The notes beneath the pieces were generated by a model. The model searched no databases. It had not been told where the DNA came from and was given only the letters and a program-made list of their open reading frames with translations. Shown here in pieces: positions 49,386 through 58,416 of a stretch of DNA of 58,416 nucleotides. Numbering within the stretch: position 1 is the first letter of the stretch; every line of letters begins with the position of its first letter. Both the position numbers and the translations under genes were made by a program. The DNA comes from Eimeria necatrix (lineage: Eukaryota > Apicomplexa > Conoidasida > Eucoccidiorida > Eimeriidae): contig NW_013652429.1 in assembly GCF_000499385.1 (NCBI RefSeq), positions 1-58,416 on the forward strand. The letters run 5' to 3'.

Positions 49386-49747
49386 GCAGCCGTACATGCA
49401 GCGGCAGCATATGCAACAGCAACGCGTGCAACTGAAGCAACAGCTACTGCACCAGCAGTCCTGTCAGCAGTTGCTGCAGCAGCAGCAGCAGCAGCTGCTG
49501 CACCAAAAGAGGCTGCAGCAGCAACTGCAGCAGCAACTTCGCCCTTACAGAAACCAGCAGCAGCAGCAGCAGCGCCAAATTCAACAACAAGTGCAGCAGC
49601 AGACACAGCCGCTACAGGCGCAGCAGCAACAGCAGCTCCACCACTGCCGGCAGCAGCAGCAGGAACACCAACGGTCAGGGGCCATTCGCAGCAAATCAAG
49701 TGCAAACGCAGCAGCCACAGCAGCAGCAGGTAATGCAGCAGCAGCAC

Positions 49748-49781
<34 letters not shown>

Positions 49782-50166
49782 TCAAGGACCCCCCTATTCA
49801 CATTTTGTCTGCCCTCAAGAGTTTGATGCTGTGAGAAGAGATTTATGCCACACAACAATGGAGTTTAGAAAAGCATCCGCTGCTGCTACTGCTGGAGAGC
49901 AGCAGCAACAGCAGCAACAGCAGCATCAACAGCAGCAAATGTTTCAGCAGCAGCAGCAGCTGCAGCTGCAGCAGCAGCAGCTTCGTGAAGCAGCTGCTGT
50001 CACGCAGCAGCAGCAGCAGCTGCGGAATAGCTGCATCTTTTCTCAGCAGCAGAAACCGCAGCAACTGCAGCAGCGGCAGCTGCTGCAGCAGCAGCTACAG
50101 AAGCAGGTGCCAGGGCGACCTCATTATCGCCCCCAGCAAACCTATTCCCAGGCCCAAACTCATCAC

Positions 50167-50234
<68 letters not shown>

Positions 50235-50721
50235 CACTACTCTTAACTGCAGCATCACGCAGGCAAACACAATTGCTTCGATGAAACCAAGGCAAGGAGC
50301 TCTCTGCAGAATTTACTTCACACAAAACAACGCAACAACGGGGGCATCTGCTGCAGCAGGTGCGCCTGCTGCAGCTTTCCCGGCAGCAGCAGCAGCAGCT
50401 GCTGCTGCTGCAGGCACTCTTGCTGATACTCCTGCATTTGCTGCTGCTGCAGCTTCTCCTGTCTTTGTGGCGCCGCAGCAGCCAGAGGCTGGCAGAGGCC
50501 GGGCTGCTGCTGCGCTGCTGCGGGCTTACAGTGCCCCCCGCGTACAGGCACTGCAGCAGCAGCAGCTGCAGCAGCAGCAGCAGCAGCTGCTGCTTGGCTT
50601 AGGAGGCCACGCCATTAGCAGCAGCAAACTAAATCACGGAGAAGTGAACAATTTCCAGGCACAAAATGCAGCCTGTGCTGCAGTTGGTGGGGTGTACGTA
50701 CACCGGAGAGCCACCAGCTGC

Positions 50722-50758
<37 letters not shown>

Positions 50759-50838
50759 CTCCCGCCTCTGCCTCCCCCCCTGCCTTATTCAAATGTTCAG
50801 AGGGGCCTTTGCGCTTGACTTTTGAGGACTCGTTTTGA
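39095..50838 (+). CDS. Giant Gln/Ala-rich coiled-coil protein with N-terminal ASH/MSP-like domain (multi-exon)
   Basis: Best-supported segments are 39095-43441, 43982-44711, about 45340-45933, 46194-46523 and 47470-50838; phases match for segments 1 to 2 (0/0), 3 to 4 (0/0) and the start of 5. The junctions around segment 3 and around 46950-47085 are unresolved, so treating it as one gene is an inference. Residues about 50-165 resemble an ASH/MSP beta-sandwich found in centrosomal and ciliary proteins (PGEWLRRHVRLTNRSDTEET, NPSLIFVHKEKLKLPPGGSV). Then come a Ser-rich stretch and long heptad-like helices rich in Gln, Ala and Glu (ARLQAENLLLQEALQRSREE, AKEAALKELQQQAAEKAA, VLERCAAADAARAAADLQKQ, QQARGALQRSEAEVQQLKDN). 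The last segment is Gln/Ala repeats ending GPLRLTFEDSF. A cytoskeletal role (centrosome, conoid or basal body) is inferred from this architecture only. Confidence 0.6.
43442..43981 (+). other. Pyrimidine-rich putative intron of the coiled-coil gene
   Basis: A strongly T/C-rich stretch with no CAG repeats until its 3' end separates two coiled-coil coding segments in matching phase. A similar T-rich intron lies at 46524-46950. Confidence 0.6.
44815..44860. repeat. TA dinucleotide array
   Basis: An ATATATAT run of about 25 bp within an AT-rich stretch, in the putative intron between segments 2 and 3 of the coiled-coil gene. Confidence 0.85.
50691..50704. promoter_or_regulatory. GGTGTACGTACACC palindrome inside coding sequence
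   Basis: This copy lies in the last coding segment of the coiled-coil gene, where it encodes GVYVH. The other exact copies (8450, 9744 and 9910) are non-coding. Confidence 0.4.
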
Positions 50839-52743
50839 CTTGCAAAAGGAGACAGTTCTGCTGCTGTTGCTGCTGCTGCTGCTGCAGCAGCAGCTGAGTG
50901 TTCAGTTACGAGACAAGTGCATCAGCTGCATGTGTATAGGCACTTGTTTGCACTGCAGCAGCAGCAGCAGCTGCTGCTGCTACTGGATCAGTCACTGAAG
51001 AAGCACTAAGAGTATGAAGAACTGCAAATATAAACAAAGTAATTTATTTATATAAATTGCGCTGTCAGTTCATTTTTATTTATTTTGAATTCTCTATTCC
51101 GCAGGCTGCGCTCCGCTGCAGTCTGCATGCACTCTGCTCTTTGCTGCGCCTCTCCTTCTCTGCCTCACTTGTGCATTTCTTTGCATTTACTGAAATATAT
51201 AAATTAAAAAGAAATGCAGAATTATTTGCATGCATGCAGAGGACTTCAACGCGCATGCACTGCATGCGCGGAGAGTGCACATTCACATTTTATGAATGCA
51301 CACACAAGCACTTGTGCAGACTTTTATCATTTAAACCTTCAACTCCAACACAAAAAAGCCAAATTATTAAATTAATAAAAGATTCTCCAGCTCACTTCTA
51401 CTGAGGACTCCATTTGTGGTTCCTCTGAGCTGCTTTCTTTCATGTGTCAGTGTGCACATTTGCAGCCTCAGCTTCTAGCAGCTTCTTTGTCAGAAATGAA
51501 TGCGATTTGCAGTATTTATGAATCAAAACGATTTAATATTTTAATATAAAATAAAATAAAAGATTTAGATGAAAGAAAGGCCTCTTAACTCTTTTATTTC
51601 CCGCGTTTTTGCCCCCATCTGCATGCTCGAGTTGCACTTCATGAAACATTTTGTTGCCAAACACTTTCCATTTCAAGTTTACGAAAGAACTGAACCCTTT
51701 TTGGGTTTTCTGAACTTTTTTGAGTTGAGTTTGTTTTATTTGTTTTATTTAATTCACTTGGACTTCCTCCAACTGAGTTCATGCACAGTGGAAACTCCTT
51801 GCAAAGTGCAGCGGCCTTTCTGGATCTTTGCCGTTTATTTGAAATATTAAAGTATATTTTCTGCTTATTATTCTGCATATAAATATTAAAATATATTTTC
51901 TGCATATTATTCTGCACATTATAAGTTCAAGTTTCTTCTGAGTTGGCCAGTTGGAGTTTGAGTGGAAAAAGAAAGCTTTCGAGCTGCTGGCGGCGAAACC
52001 CAGAAGATGAATTCAAATACTTGACTGAGCCCTCGAGTGCATTAAAAGGGTCTTCAAATATATTTATTTGGAGCTAATTTGAAGGACATTCAACTAAACT
52101 TCTGAAAGGCTCTTTTGGCCTCATTTAATTTCTACTTTTACTTCACAAATTCCTTCGGAGTCGGCCTAAGACTTCGGGCCGCCTCGAGCCACCGTGGTGG
52201 TCCACGGAGCCAATCAACAGGTATCGAAGTTGAATATCTGTCGAATCTGCGTCGAAATAAATAAAAAGATCGGCGCAAATGAATTTAGGATTAAATTAAT
52301 TGATTGGATTTGCATTCTGGGTTTCGTTTTGGTTCTGCGGACTCGCGGGCAGCAGCTCGCCGCTGGGTTTCCGGACTTTTAAGTGGAGGCGGCTGGCGCG
52401 TCGGCTGCGGGACTTCTGCAGTTTTTTCTTTTCCCAAATGTTCGAAAGCGAATAAAAAGACGAATAAAGTTTGTTTTTGTCGTTTGGGAGTGGGAGGCAG
52501 CGGCGAGAGGCAGCTGCAGCAGCAGCAGCAGCAGCAGCGGCTCTCTGTCTGTGTGGCTTGCTGGTGGCCTGCGGTCGGCGGCGCGGCTGGCTGCGGCGAG
52601 TCGGCGGCGCCGCACTTGAAATAAGTGAAAGATCATTTTAATTTTTGCAAAAGTAAAAAGTTTTGCTTTTTGGAATTCGTTAAGGCGTTGAGTTCGCCGT
52701 TGCAGAGGCTGCGGAGTCGCGCTGGCTCGCCAGACACCTGAAG
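50839..52743. other. AT-rich intergenic region
   Basis: About 1.9 kb between two plus-strand genes. CTG/CAG runs are confined to the first 150 bp; the rest is AT-rich and carries GCATGC words (51225-51270). A short CAG run lies near 52515-52540. No gene is recognised. The last 100 bp should hold the aquaporin-like gene's 5' UTR. Confidence 0.5.
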
Positions 52744-54018
52744 ATGAGTTCTCAGAAGCCGGCGGTGGCGGAGTTCGCGGGCTGTTTGGCGCTGCTGCTG
52801 ATCTCGGGCTTGCTGCCGCTTTTAAAGCTGCAGTATTTGGATTTTCCAGCATCTTTGGCGCTGACTTACGGGCTGTTGCTGCTGGGAATGCGCGGGCTGG
52901 AGGCGCGGACGCTGAACCCCGCGCTGGCGCTCGCGGACATCTTCCAGGGTCACCTCGAGCCCACCGCCGGCCTCCTGCTGATCCTGGCCCAGTTTGCTGG
53001 CGCTGCAGCCGGAGCTTTTGTGCTTTCCGGGCTTTGTGGGTCTTCAGAGGCCTTTCCGGGGGCCGCAGGCGCGGCGCCGGCGGGCCAGCTGCTGGCCGTG
53101 CAGCTGGTCTGCGGCGCCGCGCTGGCCTTCGCCCACCTCCGGGGGGCCCCCAGCAGCAGCAAGTGGGGGGGCCCCTGGCTGGGGGCCCTCCTGTACGGGA
53201 GTTTCGCGTTGGGGGGCCCCTCGGCGGCCTTTCTGAACCCCGCAGTGGCCCTGGGGGTGAACGTGGCCCGCGGGGTCTCGGGGGCCCCCACGGACGAGGC
53301 CCTGCTGGCCGCGCTGGTCTTGGGGCCCCTCCTGGCTGCGGGCCTTTCTTGTTTGCTGCTGCGGGCCTCGGAGGGGAGTCTGGAGGTCTCGGAGTTGGTG
53401 GGCACTTTCTTCCTCAGCTGCGGGCTGCTTGCTGCAGCAGCAAAGGGGGGGCCCGCTGCTGCAGCAGGCCTCGCCTGCTTTGCTGCTGCTGTTGTCCGCA
53501 TGCTGGCCCCCCTCTCTGGGGGCTCTCTCAACCCCGCAGTCTCTGCGGGGGCCCTTCTGAGTGAGGGCCGCAGCATAACTCGAGAAGTAGCTGCTGTGTG
53601 GCTGTTCCAGGCCTGCGGGGCGCTTGCTGCTGCGCTGCTGCTGCAGCTCGCGGGCAGCAGCAGCAGCAGCAGCGGCGCTGCAGCGCTCGCTGCGGGCGAC
53701 TGGAAGGCCCTCGCCTGCTGCGCGGCTCTCAGTGCTCTTCTTATGATCTCTTATTGCACAAACTGGGGAGAGTTCTTCGGATCGCCGGCCGCAGCAGCAG
53801 TGGGCGGGGTGTACGGACTCTCGGTGGCTGCGGCCGGATCTGCACTCCCAGTCAACCCCGCCACTTCTTTCGGCGCTGCTTTCGCCGCTTTTTGCAAAAC
53901 GGGAACTTTTCCGAACTTTCTGGAGACTTTTGCTGCAGTTTTCGTGCCAGTTTGCGGCTGCGCGGCCGGCGCGGTGCTGCTGCGCGCGCTGCCTTCGGAG
54001 TACCGCAGGCGGCTCTAG
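52744..54018 (+). CDS. Aquaporin/MIP-family channel with two fused MIP domains (four NPA motifs)
   Basis: Single-exon gene of 424 residues; aquaporins usually have about 250-300. Four NPA boxes are visible at residues 58 (RTLNPALAL), 165 (AFLNPAVAL), 263 (SGGSLNPAVSAG) and 371 (PVNPATSFGAAF). The pattern is two complete six-helix MIP units in one chain, with about 12 hydrophobic segments and a junction near residue 210. The second unit is closer to the family. The Arg that normally follows the second NPA and forms the selectivity filter is absent in both units (Val and Thr instead), so the transported solute cannot be predicted. The start MSSQKPAVAEFAG puts a normal-length tail before helix 1. 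It may act as a water, glycerol or other small-solute channel in the plasma or an internal membrane. A poly-Ser loop (about 305-310) is a lineage-type insertion. Confidence 0.85.
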   Translation: MSSQKPAVAEFAGCLALLLISGLLPLLKLQYLDFPASLALTYGLLLLGMRGLEARTLNPALALADIFQGHLEPTAGLLLILAQFAGAAAGAFVLSGLCGSSEAFPGAAGAAPAGQLLAVQLVCGAALAFAHLRGAPSSSKWGGPWLGALLYGSFALGGPSAAFLNPAVALGVNVARGVSGAPTDEALLAALVLGPLLAAGLSCLLLRASEGSLEVSELVGTFFLSCGLLAAAAKGGPAAAAGLACFAAAVVRMLAPLSGGSLNPAVSAGALLSEGRSITREVAAVWLFQACGALAAALLLQLAGSSSSSSGAAALAAGDWKALACCAALSALLMISYCTNWGEFFGSPAAAAVGGVYGLSVAAAGSALPVNPATSFGAAFAAFCKTGTFPNFLETFAAVFVPVCGCAAGAVLLRALPSEYRRRL

Positions 54019-54149
54019 ATCTGCAGCTTTCCGCGCAAAAACTCCGCCAAAAACTCTTCTTTATCCATTAAATGCCAATTGCGGCACTTTTGCTGCTTCC
54101 TGGCCTTCCCAGAGAGCCCAGGGGCCCGCGCTGCCGCTCGCTGCTGCTG

Positions 54150-54240
54150 CTGCTGCTGCGCGTTCAAGTTGCTGCAGCAGCGGCTTGCTGCTGCTGCGCG
54201 TTCAAGTTGCTGCAGCAGCGGCTTGCTGCTGCTGCGCGCT
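54150..54240 (+). repeat. 38-bp direct repeat, about 2.3 copies
   Basis: CGCGTTCAAGTTGCTGCAGC recurs at a 38-bp interval beginning near 54159 and 54197, with CTG runs between the units and a partial third copy. Confidence 0.85.
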
Positions 54241-54559
54241 CTTCAGTTTGAAATTTTTTGCTGCTTTTATTTCCATTTAATTCTCTTATTTAATCGAAGA
54301 CAACTTCGCCTCGCCCGGACTCCCAGCGAGTCCGCGGAAAGCAGCGGCGCTGCGGTTTTAGTTCAACTTTTTCACCTTTTTATTTTTCTTTTTTCGCAAA
54401 GTTGATCTCGTTTGTTCATTGCTTTTTAAACTTCATAATTTAGACAAACAATTCAGAAAAAGTGGCAGAAATAGAAACCGCAGTTCCTGAACTGTTCGAA
54501 CGCATGCAGATCAGAGCACTGCTGCACAGACCCGCACCAAGTACGGCCACGCCAACAGC

Positions 54560-54655
54560 GCTGCTGCTGCTGCTGCTGCAGCAGCTGCTGCTGCTGCTGC
54601 TGCAGCTGCCGCTGCTGCTGCTGCAGCAGCTGCTGCAGCAGCAGCTGCTGCTGCT
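54560..54655. repeat. Alternating CTG/CAG inverted repeat
   Basis: Blocks of (CTG)n switch to (CAG)n several times, meeting at CTGCAG. Adjacent blocks are reverse complements and can form nested hairpins. This differs from the one-direction runs elsewhere. Confidence 0.8.
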
Positions 54656-54731
54656 GCCTGTCAGCTCAAAGTGTAGCTAATTAGTTCAATTGCACCACAC
54701 AGCAACGCCACAAGAACTGAAGCGCCGCCAG

Positions 54732-54770
<39 letters not shown>

Positions 54771-54818
54771 TTTGTTGCAACTCCAGTGAGATGGAAAGGG
54801 AATAAAGATGAAAGCTAA

Positions 54819-56147
54819 TCAAAGATATAAACCTTCCGGAATATCTCCCTTTTTTCTGTAGAGGGCCTTTTCCTTTGCCTGTCTCAAATCGTCTTGAGTT
54901 ATTTTCATTCTTCTTTCCCGCAGAGCCAACATGCCCGCCTCTGTGCAGATTGCCTGCGGACGCCGCAGCAGCAAACTCAAAATATAAACAAATAAATGCA
55001 AATTGAAAATAAAAACAAAACTGAAAATAAAACAAAATTGAAAATAAAACAAAATTGAAAATAAAAACAAAATTGAAAATAAAAACAAACACATTTAGTG
55101 GCAGCTTTCTTGCGCAGCAGCCTGAATTCGTTCATTTGCAAATCGCCAACAGCGTGCAAGTTTGCAAATTCGAAGCTATAAAGGCATTTTGGCAGAATAT
55201 TCTGCAAATATTAAAATAAAATAATAAAATAACATTAATTTAACATTAATTTAACATTAATTTAGCATTAATTTGACATTAATTGCGCAGATTCACTTTA
55301 ATGTCCGCCCCCGAGAGCTCGTCCTTGGCCATGACGAACTCCTCGAGGTCCACATCGTCTGCCATCGTCATTCGCGAAGTGTGGATCTGCCGAACGAACC
55401 AACAATAAAGAAATAAAAATTTAAATTTAAAAATAAAAATAAATTAAAAATAAAAATAAATTAAAAAACAAAAATAAATGCATGCAGTCACTGATTCAAG
55501 TCTGGAACGCAAGAAGGAAGCGCGCATGCAGAACCCTTGAATCTGAGTGAAACTTGGAGTATTTGCGTCGAAAAAGCGCGAAAAAAAGCGGAATTAATTA
55601 AATAAATCGAATAAAATAGAAATAAAAGAATAAAAAAGAGTAAAAGTGAAGAAAGCGGAGAAGAAAGCGCGGACTTGGAAGATTTTGCGTTTGGTTTTGG
55701 TGTCGGGATTGGGAAGTTGAATCTTGCGGTCGATCCGCCCCGGCCTTATCAACGCCGGGTCCAAACTTTCGATTCTGTTGGTCGCCAAAATCACTTTTAC
55801 GTCTCCGCGCGCTTCAAAGCCGTCGAGCTGATTCAACAACTCCAACATCGTCCGCTGAATTTCCTTCTCGCCCCCGCTCGTCGCGTCGTACCTGCAATAA
55901 TGCATGCATGCATGCATGCATGCATGCACTTGCATGCATGCACTTGCATGCATGCACTTGCATGCATGCAGTTGCATGCATGCAGTTGCATGCAGTTGCA
56001 GGCATGCAGTTGCATGCAGTTGCAGGCATGCAGTTGCATGCATGCAAGTGCATGCAAGTGTGCATGCATGCATGCATGCAGTTGCATGTAAGTGTGCATG
56101 CATGGAAGTGTGCATGCATGGGAGTGCATGCATGCAAATGCATCTAT

Positions 56148-56206
<59 letters not shown>

Positions 56207-56450
56207 TTTGTTGTTTGTTTGCACCTCTTGGTGCCCACGGCGTCGATCTCGTCTATGAAGACAATGGAAGGGGCGTTTTCTTTGGCGAGTTTGAACATCT
56301 CGCGAACCAGTTTGGGCCCATCTCCCAAATACTTTTGAATTAATTCACTTCCAACAACTCTCAAGAAAGTCGCGCTGGTTTCGTTCGCCACGGCCTTCGC
56401 CAGCAGAGTTTTCCCTGAAAGTCGCAGCAAAACGCAGCTCCACACGAGCC

Positions 56451-56505
<55 letters not shown>

Positions 56506-57934
56506 GGCGCGCGGGAAGCCCGCAGCAGCGGCACAGAACGAGAACGCGCCGGGATGGCAGCAAGAAGTGCAGCAGCGGAAGCAGCAGCAGCAGCAGCAAG
56601 GCAGCAGCAGCAGCAGCAGGAATGGCAGCAGCCACAAACGGCGCAGAAGCAAAAGAAACCACTAAATCCAAAGCCAAAAATAATTAAATGCTGCAAAATA
56701 AAAACAGAAGAAAAGAAAGAAAGTTGAGGCAGCAAATAGTGCAGCAGCTGCTGCAGCAGCAAACCAGCTGCGCAAGGCCACCAGCGAAGCTCCCCCGTTT
56801 TGCCCAACTGTTTGGCAGCAAAGGGATCCACAGGCAGCCAAAAAGCTCACAAAAAAGAAAAGAAGTTTGCGAAATATTTAATTAATTAATTTATTTGATT
56901 TATTTCATCTAAACTGCTCACCTGTGCCTGGCGGCCCGTACAGAATGACGCCTTTGGGCGGCGCTATGCCGATGTCTTCGAAGAATTCCGGGTGAGTCAG
57001 CGGGAATTCAACAGCTTCTTTGACTTCCTGGAGGAATTCAAACACTCCCAAATGTGAAAAAGTCCTCATAAATTCAATATTCAAAAGAAATGGCATTCAT
57101 AAATGTGAAATAGTCCTCATAATTCCAAAGTTCAAATTCATTTAGGTGTGCGTACACCGCAACTCACACCCCAGCATGCGCATCCCACGAAAGCTCTCGG
57201 CTGCTGCTGCTGCTTCTCAGATTTAAAAAGTGAAATATGATTTAAAACAAATAAAATTAAATAAAATAAATGAAATAAATAAAAGAAAATAATAAAACAA
57301 ACAAAAGGAGAACAAAAAACACGAAAAAATGGCGAACTTTCGCCGCTGCCGGTTTGCTTCTTTGCTGCTTCCGCTTGCGACTTTTCGGCTTTTCGCCGCG
57401 AAAAAAGAGGCCCCAGCATTAAATTGAAGGCTTTTTAAATTTAAAGTGAAAATAAAGGAAATAAATGCAAAAAAAAAGCAAAAAGTGCCGCAAATTGCAA
57501 ACATTTCGACAACTTCTGCACCTGGATTTGCTTCTCCAGCCCGCCGATATCCCCGTAGGTTTCCAGCGGCGCCTTCTCCACTTTCATCACCGAAATCAGC
57601 GGGTCCACTTCGTCGCTCAAAATGCCCACAATGCTGCTCGTCTGAACAAAAAAAGTGCATTTAAAAAGAACAAAAGTGCAAAAAAAGAAACAAAAAAGCG
57701 AACAATTGAAGAAAATGCAAACAAATAAACAAAAACGCGCAAAAAATAAACAAAAATGAGCAAAAAATAAACAAAAATAAACAAAAAATAAACAAAAATA
57801 AACAAAAAATAAACAAAAATAAACAAAAATAAAAACAAAAATGCAAAACACTCATATGCAGCCTTGCCGGCCCCTTCACTCTGCTGGAACAGCCGCAGCA
57901 AATAAACAGCGGCCAGCCACCCTCCCCACAAGGC

Positions 57935-57966
<32 letters not shown>

Positions 57967-58115
57967 TATCCAGCAGCAGCAGCAGCAGCAGTATCCAGCA
58001 GCAGCAGCAGCAGTATCCAGCAGCAGCATCACCATCCAGCACCAGCAGCACCAGCCCAACAGCAGCAGCAGCAGCAGCAGCACAGCAGCAGCACAACACC
58101 CGCAGCAGCAGCAGC

Positions 58116-58154
<39 letters not shown>

Positions 58155-58341
58155 CCTTGTTGTGGAGAAGGACGGAGCAGCCGGGTTCGAGGAGGTCTTT
58201 GTCGACAAAAGACAAAATGTTGACATAATATTCTGGACCGATGGAAGAACTGACAATGGCGTGTTGGTCGTCTATGAGTTCTTCGAGTGTACCGACACTC
58301 AACGGAGAGCCCCGCAGCTCGTCCACACGCGACACTTCCTC
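54819..58341 (-). CDS. RPT2: 26S proteasome regulatory ATPase subunit 4 (RPT2/PSMC1), 5' partial
   Basis: AAA+ ATPase of the 19S base that unfolds and translocates substrates. Exons in the window are 58341-58156, 57641-57522, 57027-56922, 56414-56225, 55891-55675, 55386-55297 and 54953-54819. Every phase fits and the order matches RPT2 without gaps: [54 protein letters not shown], Walker A GPPGTGKT (split across exons 3 and 4), Walker [50 protein letters not shown], then the C-terminus IPEGLYL, the HbYX-type tail (Leu-Tyr-Leu) typical of RPT2. The N-terminal 100 or so residues lie in exons beyond the window. Introns carry CTG runs, TTTA and TGCA arrays, and the upstream intron begins with TTTAGGG repeats. 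Confidence 0.95.
55898..56140. repeat. TGCATGCA-rich array in RPT2 intron
   Basis: About 240 bp of GCATGCATGCA and TTGCATGCA units lie between RPT2 exons starting at 56414 and 55891, directly against the 55891 acceptor. It is followed on the plus strand by a TTTA array (56147-56209). TGCATGCA is a known ApiAP2-type binding word, but here it is most simply a microsatellite. Confidence 0.9.
56147..56209. repeat. TTTA tetranucleotide array in RPT2 intron
   Basis: About sixteen TTTA units are in the same RPT2 intron as the TGCA array, ending about 15 bp from the donor of the exon ending at 56225. Confidence 0.9.
57136..57160. promoter_or_regulatory. Near-match to GGTGTACGTACACC palindrome
   Basis: GGTGTGCGTACACC, one base different from the four exact copies in the window, lies in an RPT2 intron. 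Confidence 0.3.
57905..58155. repeat. CAG/CTG runs in RPT2 intron
   Basis: CAG arrays with TATC and CACC interruptions lie next to the donor at 58155. Both strands give spurious Gln, Ala, Leu and Cys frames. Confidence 0.85.
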
Positions 58342-58349
58342 CTGAGACG

Positions 58350-58416
58350 CAGGGTTTAGGGTTTAGGGTTTAGGGTTTAGGGTTTGGGGTTTGCGGTTTG
58401 GGGTTTGGGGGGGGTG
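58350..58416 (+). repeat. Telomere-like TTTAGGG array in the next RPT2 intron
   Basis: Five TTTAGGG-type units and degenerate GGGTTTG units run to the window edge. They begin about 10 bp from the acceptor at 58342 and lie inside a gene, so this is not a chromosome end. Confidence 0.9.

Larger units (their letters stand above)
54019..54818. other. Convergent intergenic region with CTG/CAG inverted repeats
   Basis: About 800 bp between the aquaporin-like gene (+) and RPT2 (-). It contains a 38-bp direct repeat (units at about 54159 and 54197, CGCGTTCAAGTTGC) and alternating CTG and CAG blocks at 54560-54655 that are complementary to one another and could form hairpins. No gene is recognised. 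Confidence 0.6.

Noticed and set aside
58350..58416. TTTAGGG array at the window edge as a chromosome end
   Set aside because: The array lies about 10 bp from an RPT2 splice acceptor, and upstream exons of RPT2 must lie beyond it, so it is internal.

Overview
This is nuclear DNA of an apicomplexan parasite, most likely an Eimeria species (a coccidian). Three things point there: CAG/CTG trinucleotide runs in every frame of exons and introns (homopolymeric Gln, Ala, Ser and Leu stretches), many internal blocks of the telomere-like heptamer TTTAGGG/CCCTAAA, and intron-rich genes for eukaryotic housekeeping proteins. Most long open frames are artefacts of CAG/CTG repeats. The genes below were rebuilt by matching short exons to known families and checking that splice phases join in frame.

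Repeat-rich left part (1 to about 13.9 kb): the 3' part of a SWIB/BAF60 (SMARCD)-like chromatin-remodelling subunit (+, 127-3006, 5' end outside or unresolved); a block of GCTA-type repeats; a TPR co-chaperone-like gene (-, about 8071-4014) whose small exons are separated by introns loaded with TTTAGGG arrays; a second repeat desert (8.2-9.9 kb); a two-exon hypothetical gene (-, 11049-9942); and a Rab geranylgeranyltransferase beta subunit (+, 11658-13052).

Mainly repeat-poor middle (13.9-39 kb): a three-exon MFS transporter (-, 15619-13867); a seven-exon small secreted protein (+, 15992-16908); a CDC50/LEM3 flippase subunit (+, 18180-20734); an MLO-like seven-helix membrane protein with C-terminal EF-hands (-, 23545-21113); a 3.8-kb stretch with no recognisable gene; phosphopantothenate-cysteine ligase (+, 27392-30030); an RPAP3/SPAG1-like R2TP-type co-chaperone (-, 33555-31523); and the PP2A activator PTPA (+, 34971-37874).

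Right part (39-58.4 kb): a very long Gln/Ala-rich coiled-coil protein with an N-terminal ASH/MSP-like beta-sandwich (+, 39095-50838, probably one multi-exon gene); an intronless aquaporin-family protein with four NPA motifs, that is, two fused MIP domains (+, 52744-54018); and the proteasome ATPase RPT2 (-, 58341-54819, 5' exons beyond the window).

The genes do not form one pathway. They cover chromatin remodelling, chaperone assembly (two TPR proteins), Rab prenylation, lipid flipping, transport, CoA synthesis, PP2A activation, cytoskeleton and protein degradation. The unusual aspects are structural: telomere-like arrays that lie in introns and sometimes supply the splice donor, a repeated GGTGTACGTACACC palindrome, homopolymer insertions inside conserved domains, the MLO-like EF-hand protein and the double aquaporin.
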